DNA from: Magnetovibrio sp.
GTDB taxonomy: Bacteria > Pseudomonadota > Alphaproteobacteria > Rhodospirillales > Magnetovibrionaceae
NCBI GenBank assembly: GCA_028281525.1
Contig: JANQJR010000057.1
Coordinates: forward strand, 1-64,000
DNA length: 64,000 bases
Reading direction: 5' to 3'
In this document: positions 1 to 9,664 of the stretch, piece after piece
Layout: every line of letters starts with the position of its first letter
Numbering within the stretch: the stretch's first letter is position 1
Made by a program: the position numbers and the translations under genes
The notes under the pieces: generated by a model
Seen by the model: only the letters and a program-made list of their open reading frames with translations
Database searches by the model: none
Told to the model about the DNA's origin: nothing

Positions 1-1
1 C

Positions 2-607
2 GATCATCACCACCCCCAACAGCAACCCCATGGCCCGGCTCCCGCGCCCCGGCTTGCCAAACCCCAACCCCAAACCGGCAAGCCTCAGGCTACCAAGCCA
101 AAGTCCCCTCCCGCCCGCGCATCCCTCCGCGCATCGGGGGACATCTCCCAGGGCGCATTCCGGCCCCAAAATGCAAAAAAGGAGCCGGGCCGCAACATCA
201 TACCGTTCGAGCCACCCGAATTGCCCGAACAGGCCGAGGCCGCGCCCCGGTCCTTGAGCGAAAGTCCGCTTAAGCGGATCCTCGCCGACATCGACGCGCG
301 CGCCATAACCCCGCGCCAAATGCAGGAGTTGAGCCTGGATCTCTACGTCGGCGGCATCCTTACTTGGGACGAATACGTCGAGCTGGCGTTCCAACCCGAC
401 CTGCACCCGGATTTCGGCCGCACCATCGGCGCGCTGACCGGTGAAAAGCCCCTGCCCGACCAACCGCGTGATTACGTGCGCGAATGGGAACGGCGCTTGG
501 ACTATGAACGCCGCTTCGCGCCCACCCAAAGCCGCGCCAAGGAACGCGCCTTGCACATCCTGTCCGTTCTCAGGCGCATCGAACAACCAGCGAGCTTGCT
601 CGCTTAG
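2..607 (+). CDS. Hypothetical protein, 5' truncated by window edge; His/Pro/Gln-rich N-terminal part followed by a compact helical-looking domain
   Basis: Frame is open from base 2 to the stop at 605-607 (DHHHPQQQPHGPAPAP...GRNIIPFEPPELPEQAEAAPRSLSESPLKRILADID...). The ORF track starts at 221 only because of an alternative start codon. Confidence 0.55.
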   Translation, partial: DHHHPQQQPHGPAPAPRLAKPQPQTGKPQATKPKSPPARASLRASGDISQGAFRPQNAKKEPGRNIIPFEPPELPEQAEAAPRSLSESPLKRILADIDARAITPRQMQELSLDLYVGGILTWDEYVELAFQPDLHPDFGRTIGALTGEKPLPDQPRDYVREWERRLDYERRFAPTQSRAKERALHILSVLRRIEQPASLLA

Positions 608-979
608 AGAAAGGGTCTTTGGCCATGTACCGCTCGTCCATGCAAACGCAACCAAGGACCCTGCGTTCCTCCCCCGGGCACAGCTCCGCTCAGCTCCCAG
701 CCCGGGGGGAACGCACCTCTTCCCTGCACGATGTCATCCAGCCACTTCGCATCGACGATGTGCGAAAACGTTCCATGCGCGCCCGCGCCCGGTTCACCTG
801 GCGCTTGACGGACAAGGGCCTGGAAACACCCGAATGCCGCATGTGCGGAATCGTCGCAAGCCCGTTCACCTGGGCGTTGGCGAAGTGTCGTTAGGAGCCA
901 AGCTTAGGAGTGGTTCGAAAAATGACGAGTGCTTCCCAAACGCGGTTCGCTGTGTGCGTTAGGCCCAGCGCACCGGAAA

Positions 980-2158
980 CTACATGAACAAACTCGCCGA
1001 TGGCTCGATCAGGCTGGAATCGTACCAACTTTGCAAGGTCGTGCTGCCCTGGAACTTGGGCCAAAGGATGACGCCCTGACTCGGTTTCCAGTCTCCGGGA
1101 GCGAGAAAAATCGTGGTGCCCCGTTTTTCGCTATAAGGAGAGGCACCATACGTCGCAATGTTCCATTTGGTCGCTTGATGGACGGCGAAATCCTGGCCGT
1201 GACGGCCTTTTGCGCCGAATCCCCGTGTCGCGATCCCAGGCCAGCCTTCCAGCTGAAAAAAACTGTTGGGCTCACTGTGGGCGGTGGTGTCGACCAGCAA
1301 CGAACAGACGAACGGACAAGGATTCGGGGCGGAATCTGCATAGAAAGCATCCGTCAATAAACCAATCGGGCCCCCTATTCCCCCGACGGTGTTGGGGTAC
1401 GCATAACCGGTGCCGGCGTTGGTCAGCCCCTTCACACCGGAATAATGAGAGTGCATATACGCCGTGGCGGAATATTCATTCAACACACCGGCATCACGCC
1501 GCCTGCAATATGAAGCCCTTTGAAACAGGCACCAAAACGGTTCGACCTGCTCCTCGCCCTGCCTCGGTTGATAGTCCAACGGGGAACTGATCACGACGAA
1601 GTGCGCTCCCGTTGCAAACTTCTTCAGAAACGCGTTGATATTTCCAAACTTCCCTTGGGCATCGTCACTCTTAGGGGCGCCAATTTCCACATCCGTCAAA
1701 AAGAGCGGCGATTGTGTATAACCTTTCAACCGGTAAACTGGCGCCGTTCCGCCGGCAGATGGACCAACGTACTTGATCACGGGCTCAAACATGAAAAGCC
1801 TGCAGTGCTGCATATAGTTTGCCATCGCGGTGAACAACGCCACGTCTGTCTGCTGCGTGCGCGCATCGATCTGTGTGTTCGCGTTTAGAACGGTTTTGCG
1901 CCAAATCTGCATCCAGGCCCCTAGGATTCTCTCGCGCGCAGCAGAATCGATAAGCCAATACCCCTCTTTATTTACCTTTGCCGCAGCAAGAATACCCTGC
2001 GTCATCGCCTCGGGATTGCGAACATCACCCGTGCCGTTCTTGAACAAATTGTCGATGAACGTTGAGACCGAATTGCCATCGGCAAGATTGTCTTGGTTAT
2101 AATCTTCGGGAAGGGCAACGGTGTTCGCTGCATTCGCAAAAATTTTTTTCCCAGCCAT
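980..2158 (-). CDS. Uncharacterised protein (about 392 aa), no recognised family
   Basis: Long ORF; MAGKKIFANAAN start preceded by an AGGAAAAAAG Shine-Dalgarno-like sequence. Probably co-transcribed with the gene at 2198-2752. Confidence 0.65.
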   Translation of the reverse strand: MAGKKIFANAANTVALPEDYNQDNLADGNSVSTFIDNLFKNGTGDVRNPEAMTQGILAAAKVNKEGYWLIDSAARERILGAWMQIWRKTVLNANTQIDARTQQTDVALFTAMANYMQHCRLFMFEPVIKYVGPSAGGTAPVYRLKGYTQSPLFLTDVEIGAPKSDDAQGKFGNINAFLKKFATGAHFVVISSPLDYQPRQGEEQVEPFWCLFQRASYCRRRDAGVLNEYSATAYMHSHYSGVKGLTNAGTGYAYPNTVGGIGGPIGLLTDAFYADSAPNPCPFVCSLLVDTTAHSEPNSFFQLEGWPGIATRGFGAKGRHGQDFAVHQATKWNIATYGASPYSEKRGTTIFLAPGDWKPSQGVILWPKFQGSTTLQSWYDSSLIEPSASLFM

Positions 2159-2197
2159 TCTTTTTTCCTGTGTTTGGCCCAAATGGGTGAAATGAAA

Positions 2198-2752
2198 TCA
2201 ATCGTCAGCCAGCCAATTGGGGGCGGGGTAATTATACTCGCTAACGGCGGCCTCAAAGGCAGTTCCGACGTGGCTTTCCGTACTGTCTTCCTCGATCAAC
2301 GCGGTTTCGGCGGTATCATCCTCTGTTCTCCCAAGTCCTGCAGAGAGCAAATCGGCCTCCATGGCGTGGAAGGCGGCGGCGATTTTCCCGTCCAGCTTCT
2401 CCAGGCCCGGATTGCAGACCTTGTCGGGGTAGTTCTGGGGCATCTGCAACGCCCCCTTGGGCGCGGCTGTATTGGCCGTCATCTGCGCACTGATTGCATC
2501 GTGCAGTGCGGACTGAGCGGCGCGAACGTCGGCAAAAGCGCCTAACGCCCTGTCCGCAAGTTGCTGTTGTGCTTTTTCTTCCTGGGCAGTATTGAACGCC
2601 GCAACGAACTGCTGATAACCGCCTACCGCCTTTTTAAGCGCCGCCAGTTGGGTGGTGACGCTGCTGTCATCGTCCTTGATTTTGATGCCGGTTTTCATGT
2701 CCTCGCTTGAGGACCATATGGCGTTCCACTCGTCTTTGAAGTCCTTCAACAT
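2198..2752 (-). CDS. Uncharacterised protein (about 184 aa), helical, Ala/Gln-rich
   Basis: ORF 2198..2887; internal ATG (MLKDFKDEWNAIW) at 2752 has a GCGGAG Shine-Dalgarno-like sequence upstream; 39 nt from the next gene on the same strand. Confidence 0.6.
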   Translation of the reverse strand: MLKDFKDEWNAIWSSSEDMKTGIKIKDDDSSVTTQLAALKKAVGGYQQFVAAFNTAQEEKAQQQLADRALGAFADVRAAQSALHDAISAQMTANTAAPKGALQMPQNYPDKVCNPGLEKLDGKIAAAFHAMEADLLSAGLGRTEDDTAETALIEEDSTESHVGTAFEAAVSEYNYPAPNWLADD

Positions 2753-2948
2753 GTGTTGCTCCGCATAGCGCACAAAGGTCGACAGCAATGGCAACCGCCC
2801 CAGCACTTGGCGGTTTGACAAACGACGTTTTGAGAAAAAAAATGTGACGCGGCGATTCAGGGAAACACATCTACAGGAGTCCCACACCGTTAAGCGGTCA
2901 GAAAGACGAAGTGCGCATCCGGAATTTGTCAGGTGTGTGCGCTAACGA

Positions 2949-3608
2949 TCAACTTTTCTTGCGCGCGCGCATCCACGCCAGTTCGTCACCTGCGTCTTGC
3001 GCCATCACCAAAGCGCTGTGCAGTTCCATCTGTTCGACCGGCTGGTTCGCACCGACGGTGCGCGCGGCAGTTTCGCCCAGGGCATCGCGCAATTGGTTGG
3101 AGCGCAGCATGCGCTCCCCATCCGCCGGGATGGGATAGCTGTGATCGCGTGTTTCGGTGGACGTGTTGCAGGCATCCAAATCCAAACTGTTGTAGCCCCG
3201 GCACGCCAACGGCCGCGCTTCGTAGACGGTACAAGACTCACTGTCGAGATCTAAAAACGCACACGGGATTTGCGCTTCCCAGCGCGACCCGGCACCCATG
3301 CCGCCGACCTTTTCGGCGGTGTTCTTGACGCCCTCCATCACGCGCGCGAAGTCCTCGGCGCTGAGCGTGTTTTTCAGGTGGCGCAACAGGGTGAAGGCTT
3401 CCGGGATTTCGACGCCGACATGGGAATAACAACACCCACCACACCCGGCACGGCACGCCAGCTCACCGGACGGCAAGGTGGCGGTGTTGAGCTCATAGAG
3501 TTGATGGGCGTACGCCCCCGCGTCGGACAATTGAAAGCGTTTGGGGCGTTTGCGCAGGTGCCCGCGAATGTCGCGTACCAGCCAATCGATGGATGGGTCG
3601 CGCTCCAC
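2949..3608 (-). CDS. YkgJ family cysteine cluster protein
   Basis: CRAGCGGCCYSH ... CAFLD..SESCTVYEARPLACRGYNSLD cysteine pattern typical of the YkgJ/CxxCxxCC family. Confidence 0.85.
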   Translation of the reverse strand: MERDPSIDWLVRDIRGHLRKRPKRFQLSDAGAYAHQLYELNTATLPSGELACRAGCGGCCYSHVGVEIPEAFTLLRHLKNTLSAEDFARVMEGVKNTAEKVGGMGAGSRWEAQIPCAFLDLDSESCTVYEARPLACRGYNSLDLDACNTSTETRDHSYPIPADGERMLRSNQLRDALGETAARTVGANQPVEQMELHSALVMAQDAGDELAWMRARKKS

Positions 3609-3611
3609 GTC

Positions 3612-5456
3612 TCAACTCGCGGCTTCGGCCTGGGATTCCCCCGCGTCTTCGCCTTCCTCGCCTTCGCTTTTCTTTTCCGCTTTGGGTAGCGGCGCGAGCT
3701 TGATGTGCAGTTCACGAAGATGCGCGGGATCCGCTTCCGCCGGGGCCTTCATCAGCAAGTCCTGCGCCTGCTGGTTCATCGGAAACGCGATGACCTCGCG
3801 GATGTTGGGCTCGTCCGCCAACAGCATCACCATGCGGTCGATGCCGGGGGCGGAGCCGCCGTGGGGCGGTGCGCCGAATTTGAACGCGCTCAGCATGCCG
3901 CCAAATTTGTCTTCGACCACGTCCGCCGGGTAGCCCGCGATTTCAAACGCTTTGTACATGATTTCCGGCAGGTGGTTCCGGATCGCGCCCGAGCTCAGTT
4001 CCACACCGTTGCAGACGATGTCGTACTGATAGGCGAGGATGTCGAGCGGATTGTCGCTGTTCAGCGCGTCCATGCCGCCCTGGGGCATGGAGAACGGGTT
4101 GTGGGAGAATTCGATCTTGCCGGTGTCTTCATCCAGTTCGTACATGGGGTAATCGACGATCCAGCAGAACTTGAACTGGCCGCTTTCACGCAAACCCAAT
4201 TCGTCGCACACCTTGTCGCGCGCAAATCCGGCGAACTTGGCGGCCAAGCTTTCGGTTTGGCAGACGAAGAACACGGCGTCGCCGTCGCCCACGCCCGCTT
4301 GCGCCTTGATCGCGGCGACACGGTCGTCGTCCAGATTCTTCGCGATGGGACCCTTGGCGGTGCCGTCCGCGTTGTAGATGATGTAGCCCAGGCCGCCCAT
4401 GCCTTCTTCACGCGCCCAGTCGTTGAGCTTGTCGAAAAAGCTGCGCGGATTTTCCGCCGCACCCGGCGCCGGGATGGCGCGCACCACCGCGCCCTTTTCG
4501 ATGTTCTTGGCGAACAGGCCGAAGCCGCCGCCGGCGAAATGCTCGGTCACGTCGGTGATGATCAGCGGATTGCGCAAATCGGGCTTGTCGTTGCCGTATT
4601 TGAGCATGCTTTCCTTGAACGGGATGCGCGGGAACGGCAGCGGCGTGACCTCACGCTCGCCGCCGAATTCTTCGAAGATGCCGTGCAGCACCGGCTCGAT
4701 GGCGTCGAATACGTCGTCCTGGGTGCAAAACGCCATTTCGTAGTCGAGCTGATAGAACTCGCCCGGCGAACGGTCGGCGCGCGCGTCTTCATCGCGGAAA
4801 CACGGCGCGATCTGAAAGTATTTGTCGAACCCGGACACCATCAAAAGCTGCTTGAACTGCTGCGGGGCCTGCGGCAACGCATAGAACTGGCCCGGATGGG
4901 TGCGCGACGGCACCAGATAGTCGCGGGCACCTTCGGGTGAGGATGCGGTCAGAATCGGGGTCTGCATTTCCAGGAAACCCTGATCCGTCATACGCCGGCG
5001 GATCGACGCGATGATCTGGCTGCGCAAAACGATGTTGGCGTGCACCTTGTCGCGGCGCAGATCCAGATAGCGGTGCGTCAGGCGCATTTCGTCGGAATAG
5101 TCTTCGCCGCCCGCGACCTGCATCGGCAACATGTCCGCCGAACTTTCCAGATGGTAAGTATCGACCACCAATTCGATTTCACCGGTGGGCAGGTCCTTGT
5201 TCACCGTTTCCTCGGTGCGCTGCACGATCTTGCCGGTCACGGTGATGACGCTTTCCGGACGCGCGGCTTCGATGTCCTTGAACGCAGCGTGGGATTCGTC
5301 AACCACCACCTGAGTGACGCCATAATGATCGCGCAAATCGACGAACAGCAGCCCTCCGTGATCGCGTTTGCGGTGGACCCAGCCCGAAAGGCGGACTTCG
5401 GAGCCCGCGTCGGAAAGGCGCAGCTCGCCACAGGTGTGCGTACGGTAGGGGTGCAT
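3612..5456 (-). CDS. aspS: Aspartate--tRNA(Asp/Asn) ligase
   Basis: [46 protein letters not shown]; class II aaRS motifs ([38 protein letters not shown]). Confidence 0.97.
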   Translation of the reverse strand: MHPYRTHTCGELRLSDAGSEVRLSGWVHRKRDHGGLLFVDLRDHYGVTQVVVDESHAAFKDIEAARPESVITVTGKIVQRTEETVNKDLPTGEIELVVDTYHLESSADMLPMQVAGGEDYSDEMRLTHRYLDLRRDKVHANIVLRSQIIASIRRRMTDQGFLEMQTPILTASSPEGARDYLVPSRTHPGQFYALPQAPQQFKQLLMVSGFDKYFQIAPCFRDEDARADRSPGEFYQLDYEMAFCTQDDVFDAIEPVLHGIFEEFGGEREVTPLPFPRIPFKESMLKYGNDKPDLRNPLIITDVTEHFAGGGFGLFAKNIEKGAVVRAIPAPGAAENPRSFFDKLNDWAREEGMGGLGYIIYNADGTAKGPIAKNLDDDRVAAIKAQAGVGDGDAVFFVCQTESLAAKFAGFARDKVCDELGLRESGQFKFCWIVDYPMYELDEDTGKIEFSHNPFSMPQGGMDALNSDNPLDILAYQYDIVCNGVELSSGAIRNHLPEIMYKAFEIAGYPADVVEDKFGGMLSAFKFGAPPHGGSAPGIDRMVMLLADEPNIREVIAFPMNQQAQDLLMKAPAEADPAHLRELHIKLAPLPKAEKKSEGEEGEDAGESQAEAAS

Positions 5457-5573
5457 GGGTGGTCCTTACGTCTGAAAAAGGGATGCGGGAAAACCCCGTA
5501 ATTTTGGCGCAAAAGCACACTTTTGAAGCCTATTTGTCAAGGGCAGACTGTTATTTTCCGCCAAAAATCCTGA

Positions 5574-7388
5574 TCAAGCGGGCATCTTCATGGACAGGGT
5601 GAATTTCACCCCGCGTCCGCCCGGTCCCGGATCGACCATCATCTGACCGTCGACAAACCGCGCCACCGCGTTGGCGGCGGCCAGAAGCCCGTTGCCGGTG
5701 CCGTTCTCACGGGTCGTGAGCGCCGGATCATACTTGCGCGATTGCAAGACCTTGCGCACTTGCGACAGCTTTTCCTCGCTCATCCCCGGTCCGTCGTCCG
5801 TGACGTGCATGCACAGATGATCGCCCCTTCGCATGGCGCCCAAAAAAACCTTCTTTGCACCCTGGAGGAACGCATTGCGCACCAGTTCTTCGAACGCGTC
5901 TTCCATTTCGCCGGGCTGGGCGCTGAAGACGGTGCCCTCCACGCCGTCACAGGAAACCTCCACCTCGCCGCCCGCCTCCTGGCCGATGAGCTTGGCGCCT
6001 GCAACCCATTGGGCCACCGATTCCTGGACCTGCTTGTAGCCCCGCCGCCCGGTTTGCGCCACGATTTCCAAATCCTTGAAGCGGGTTTCGATCTTTGATC
6101 GGGTTTCGAAAAGGGCCGCCTGCACCTGATCGACGTCGGCGCGGGTCTTGACCACATACAGAACCTGGAGGTGCAAGAGCAAATTCTTGATGCCGTGAAA
6201 CATCCCGCGTACATCGACGCCCTGGTTGGTGCCAGGCAGCAACATCGCCTGCCATCCCCCATAAAGGCCCGGGCGCCCCCAAGCCTCGACATTTTGGCCG
6301 TTCACGGCGAACAGACCCAACGCGGGCTCGGTGCTGAGGTTGGAAAAGAATTCGGTCGCTGTGCGCATGGAGTTACCCTCCACCCCGATGGCGCGGACAA
6401 AATCTTCCACGTTGGTGAATTGCGTTTCCGCCGCCGGGCCGTTCAACGCAAAAATGCGCCCCTCCGCCGGGGATACGATCATGATGCTGGCCGCGTTGCG
6501 CACGAACGTGAGCGCATGATGCAGTTGCTCCGCAAGTTCGGCGACGATCGCAGGCTTGCCGTCAACGGTGCACAGCACTTCGCTGTGCAATTCATGCCAA
6601 TCGTTCACCGGCGCGCTGTGCACACCGATCACCGGGCGCAAAGCCGGGTCGAGAACGCGGGGTTGCCAATGGGCGATATCGTGACGGCTTTCGAACTCCA
6701 ACAGCATCTTCACCATACGCTCCGTCACGGCGGTGACGCGTGCGCTCAGATCCTGCGCCAAGGCCGCTATCTCCCCATCGTCCTGCAGCCCGAACAGGGT
6801 GTCCAGACCGGACAAGACATCCTGCAATTGCTGCCGTGTCCCTGCCCCGCTCTCTAGCCGGGCATCCAGGTCCGAGAGCAGGGTCTTGGCCATGGCGCGG
6901 GTGCGGTCCGAGGTTTCCTGAAACGCGGTGATATCCATCAAGGTGAATTGCACTTGGTGATCGTTGGGTTTCTGGCGTTTGCGCAGCACTAGGCGGAAAA
7001 ACCGGTCCCCCGCCCCCTTCAAGGGTTTCAAGATCGTCATGGCCGTGCCTGGGTTCAGGGCATCGGCGTCCTCCGCCACCTGGGCGAAATCTTCGCCCGC
7101 GATGCCGAAGCAGGAAAACAGCTGCATGAAGGTGGTCAGTTTGCCGGATGCGCCGGTGCGCGAATCCCCCTGGTACGGCTCCAAAACGTCATGGAATTCC
7201 GCACCGCCGGCGGTCCACTCCAAAAGTCCGTAATGGATATCCACCACCCCGAACAACGGCCGGGCATTGGTCACATGGGTCAGACACGCCAGCAAAAAGT
7301 CCGCCACATCCCAGGCTTCCTGAGGGCCCACGGGACGGTCCAGGATATCTTCCAGCTTATAGGCGGGTGGTGGATTGGTCTTCGTCAC
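5574..7388 (-). CDS. Soluble sensor histidine kinase-like protein (C-terminal HATPase domain)
   Basis: C-terminal DDGPGMSEEKL...ENGTGNGLLAAANAV ATPase motifs and a HGIKNLLLHLQ H-box-like segment; GTG start with GAGGGGACC upstream. No obvious TM segments. Confidence 0.75.
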   Translation of the reverse strand: MTKTNPPPAYKLEDILDRPVGPQEAWDVADFLLACLTHVTNARPLFGVVDIHYGLLEWTAGGAEFHDVLEPYQGDSRTGASGKLTTFMQLFSCFGIAGEDFAQVAEDADALNPGTAMTILKPLKGAGDRFFRLVLRKRQKPNDHQVQFTLMDITAFQETSDRTRAMAKTLLSDLDARLESGAGTRQQLQDVLSGLDTLFGLQDDGEIAALAQDLSARVTAVTERMVKMLLEFESRHDIAHWQPRVLDPALRPVIGVHSAPVNDWHELHSEVLCTVDGKPAIVAELAEQLHHALTFVRNAASIMIVSPAEGRIFALNGPAAETQFTNVEDFVRAIGVEGNSMRTATEFFSNLSTEPALGLFAVNGQNVEAWGRPGLYGGWQAMLLPGTNQGVDVRGMFHGIKNLLLHLQVLYVVKTRADVDQVQAALFETRSKIETRFKDLEIVAQTGRRGYKQVQESVAQWVAGAKLIGQEAGGEVEVSCDGVEGTVFSAQPGEMEDAFEELVRNAFLQGAKKVFLGAMRRGDHLCMHVTDDGPGMSEEKLSQVRKVLQSRKYDPALTTRENGTGNGLLAAANAVARFVDGQMMVDPGPGGRGVKFTLSMKMPA

Positions 7389-7556
7389 GGTCCCCTCGCG
7401 GCGGCGCTATCCCTATCAAAGATATGGCATTCCAATGTACATTGGACAACCCAGAGCGCCACCAAAACAGCCAACATCATAATTGGAATGTTCATTCCAG
7501 AATATGATATTTTTTTGACGTTCCGAATCCCCCCAAAAACGTGTAAAAGCCCCTCC

Positions 7557-8720
7557 ATGAAGCTTATTACAAAGACCCCCGACCTCGTCAAATTCTGCAA
7601 TTCCCTGAAAGGCGAAACCTTCGTCACCGTGGACACAGAGTTCATGCGGGAGAACACCTATTGGCCGCAGCTTTGCCTGGTGCAAGTGGCGGGCGCGGAT
7701 CAAGCCGCCGCCATCGACGCGTTGGCGCCGGGTATCGACCTGGCGCCGCTGTTCGACCTGATGGACGCGCCGGAAACCTTGAAGGTTTTCCACGCCGCGC
7801 GCCAGGATCTGGAAATTTTCCATCACCTCATGGGCCATGTCCCCCAGCCCCTTTTCGACACCCAAGTGGCGGCGATGGTCTGCGGTTTCGGCGATCAGGT
7901 GGGATACGAAAACCTGATTTCCAAGCTGACCAAGGCGCGCATCGACAAATCGTCGCGTTTCACCGACTGGTCGCGCCGCCCCCTGTCCGAAAAGCAAATC
8001 GCCTATGCGCTGTCCGATGTCACGCACCTGCGCGACGCATACCGCACGCTCGCCAAGCAATTGGACCAAAATGGCCGCGAAACGTGGCTGGATTCGGAAA
8101 TGGCCCTGCTCAAGTCTCCCAGCACTTATGAAGGCGACCCCGACCAGGCCTTCAAACGCATCAAGGCGCGCAACATCAAGCCCCGCGTGACGGCGTTGCT
8201 GAAAGAACTGGCGGCTTGGCGCGAACGCGAAGCGCAACGGCGCGACGTACCGCGCAATCGTGTCCTGCGCGACGATGCGTTGATGGAAATCGCCCACCAC
8301 GCCCCCAAGACGCCGGGCGATCTGGCGCGCACCCGCGGTCTGGGCGAGCGCATGGCCAAGGGACCGGGTGGCAAAGAAATCCTCAAGGCCGTTGAGCGCG
8401 GTCTTGCCGTGCCTGATGACCAACTGCCCCGCACACCGAAAAAACCGGACCTGCCTCAAGGAATCGGCCCGGTGGCGGATTTGCTCAAGGTCTTTTTGAA
8501 AATGATCTGCGAACAAACCGGCGTGGCGCAAAAGCTGATCGCCAACGCCGCCGATATCGACCAGATCGCCGCCTTTGGACAAGACGCCAATGTCGAGGCC
8601 ATGAAGGGTTGGCGCTACGAGCTGTTCGGTGAAGCGGCGGTGAAGCTGCGCAACGGTGAAATGGGCTTGGCGATCAAAAACAAGAAGGTCGTGCTGCTCG
8701 ACAATCCCAATGGGGACTAA
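7557..8720 (+). CDS. rnd: Ribonuclease D
   Basis: FVTVDTEFMRENTYWPQLCLVQVA DEDD exonuclease motif plus HRDC-like C-terminus; ATG at 7557. Confidence 0.95.
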   Translation: MKLITKTPDLVKFCNSLKGETFVTVDTEFMRENTYWPQLCLVQVAGADQAAAIDALAPGIDLAPLFDLMDAPETLKVFHAARQDLEIFHHLMGHVPQPLFDTQVAAMVCGFGDQVGYENLISKLTKARIDKSSRFTDWSRRPLSEKQIAYALSDVTHLRDAYRTLAKQLDQNGRETWLDSEMALLKSPSTYEGDPDQAFKRIKARNIKPRVTALLKELAAWREREAQRRDVPRNRVLRDDALMEIAHHAPKTPGDLARTRGLGERMAKGPGGKEILKAVERGLAVPDDQLPRTPKKPDLPQGIGPVADLLKVFLKMICEQTGVAQKLIANAADIDQIAAFGQDANVEAMKGWRYELFGEAAVKLRNGEMGLAIKNKKVVLLDNPNGD

Positions 8721-8809
8721 CGCCCCAAACTTGGCCCAACGGCGAATAAGGTTTCTTCCGCGCCCCGGTGCTTCCTATATAGGGTAAATACCCCGACGAG
8801 GAGGTCCCC

Positions 8810-9661
8810 ATGCGCGCCTTGATTCTGCCCGTCCTGCTGTTCGCCGCCTTGCCTGTATGGGCCGACGACACGCCGATCGGACCGGAGGGTGCGGCGGCGC
8901 TGCCCCTGTTCGATGCGCACATGCATTACTCGGAACCGGCCTGGGCGAATTACCCACCGGCCACCGTGATCGAACTGATGGACAAAAACGGCGTCGCCAT
9001 GGCGTTGGTGTCGTCCTCGCCCGACGAAGGCACGATCAAGCTGTGGGAACACGCGCCTGAGCGCTTCGTGCCGGAAGTCCGCCAATACCGGGGGCAATGG
9101 GGTCCCGGCAACTGGACCCGCGACCCGAATGCATTCGAATACATCCTGGACCGCCTGGACGCCTATCCGCATGAAGGCATCGGCGAATTCCACATCCACC
9201 GTCTCAACCGCCAGGACGAGCCATTGCTGCGCCAGATCGTCAAGGCCGCGAAGACGCGCGATCTTTACATTCACATCCATTCCGACAAAGGCCCGGTGGA
9301 GTTACTCTTCTGGCTGGAGCCCGCATCAAAGATCATCTGGGCGCACGCGGGCATGTCCGAACCTGCGGACGTGGTGGAAGAGATGATGGCGAAATACGAT
9401 ACGCTGTACGCCGACACGTCGTACCGGGAATACGACATTCTCAGCCGCGAAGGTGGCCTCAACCCCGATTGGAAGCGCGTTCTGCTGCGCTTTCCCGACC
9501 GCTTCATGATCGGGTCCGACACCTGGGCCAATGAGCAGTGGAACATTTACGACCGTCTGATTGCCGAAAACCGCCGCTGGCTCGCCCTGCTGCCCCGCGA
9601 CGTGGCGGAGAAGATCGCCTACAAAAACGCAGAGCACCTGTTCAAGCGCAAGATCAAGTAA
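8810..9661 (+). CDS. Secreted amidohydrolase family (TIM-barrel metal-dependent hydrolase) protein
   Basis: N-terminal signal peptide (MRALILPVLLFAALPVWA), LFDAHMHY metal-binding motif, IIWAHAGMS and MIGSDTW motifs. Confidence 0.8.
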   Translation: MRALILPVLLFAALPVWADDTPIGPEGAAALPLFDAHMHYSEPAWANYPPATVIELMDKNGVAMALVSSSPDEGTIKLWEHAPERFVPEVRQYRGQWGPGNWTRDPNAFEYILDRLDAYPHEGIGEFHIHRLNRQDEPLLRQIVKAAKTRDLYIHIHSDKGPVELLFWLEPASKIIWAHAGMSEPADVVEEMMAKYDTLYADTSYREYDILSREGGLNPDWKRVLLRFPDRFMIGSDTWANEQWNIYDRLIAENRRWLALLPRDVAEKIAYKNAEHLFKRKIK

Positions 9662-9664
9662 GCA

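Noticed and set aside
3705-4940. 411-aa plus-strand ORF inside aspS
   Set aside because: Antisense to the strongly supported aspS coding sequence; Arg/His/Val-rich composition typical of antisense translation in GC-rich DNA.
7416-8582. 388-aa minus-strand ORF
   Set aside because: Antisense to rnd, which has clear DEDD exonuclease motifs.
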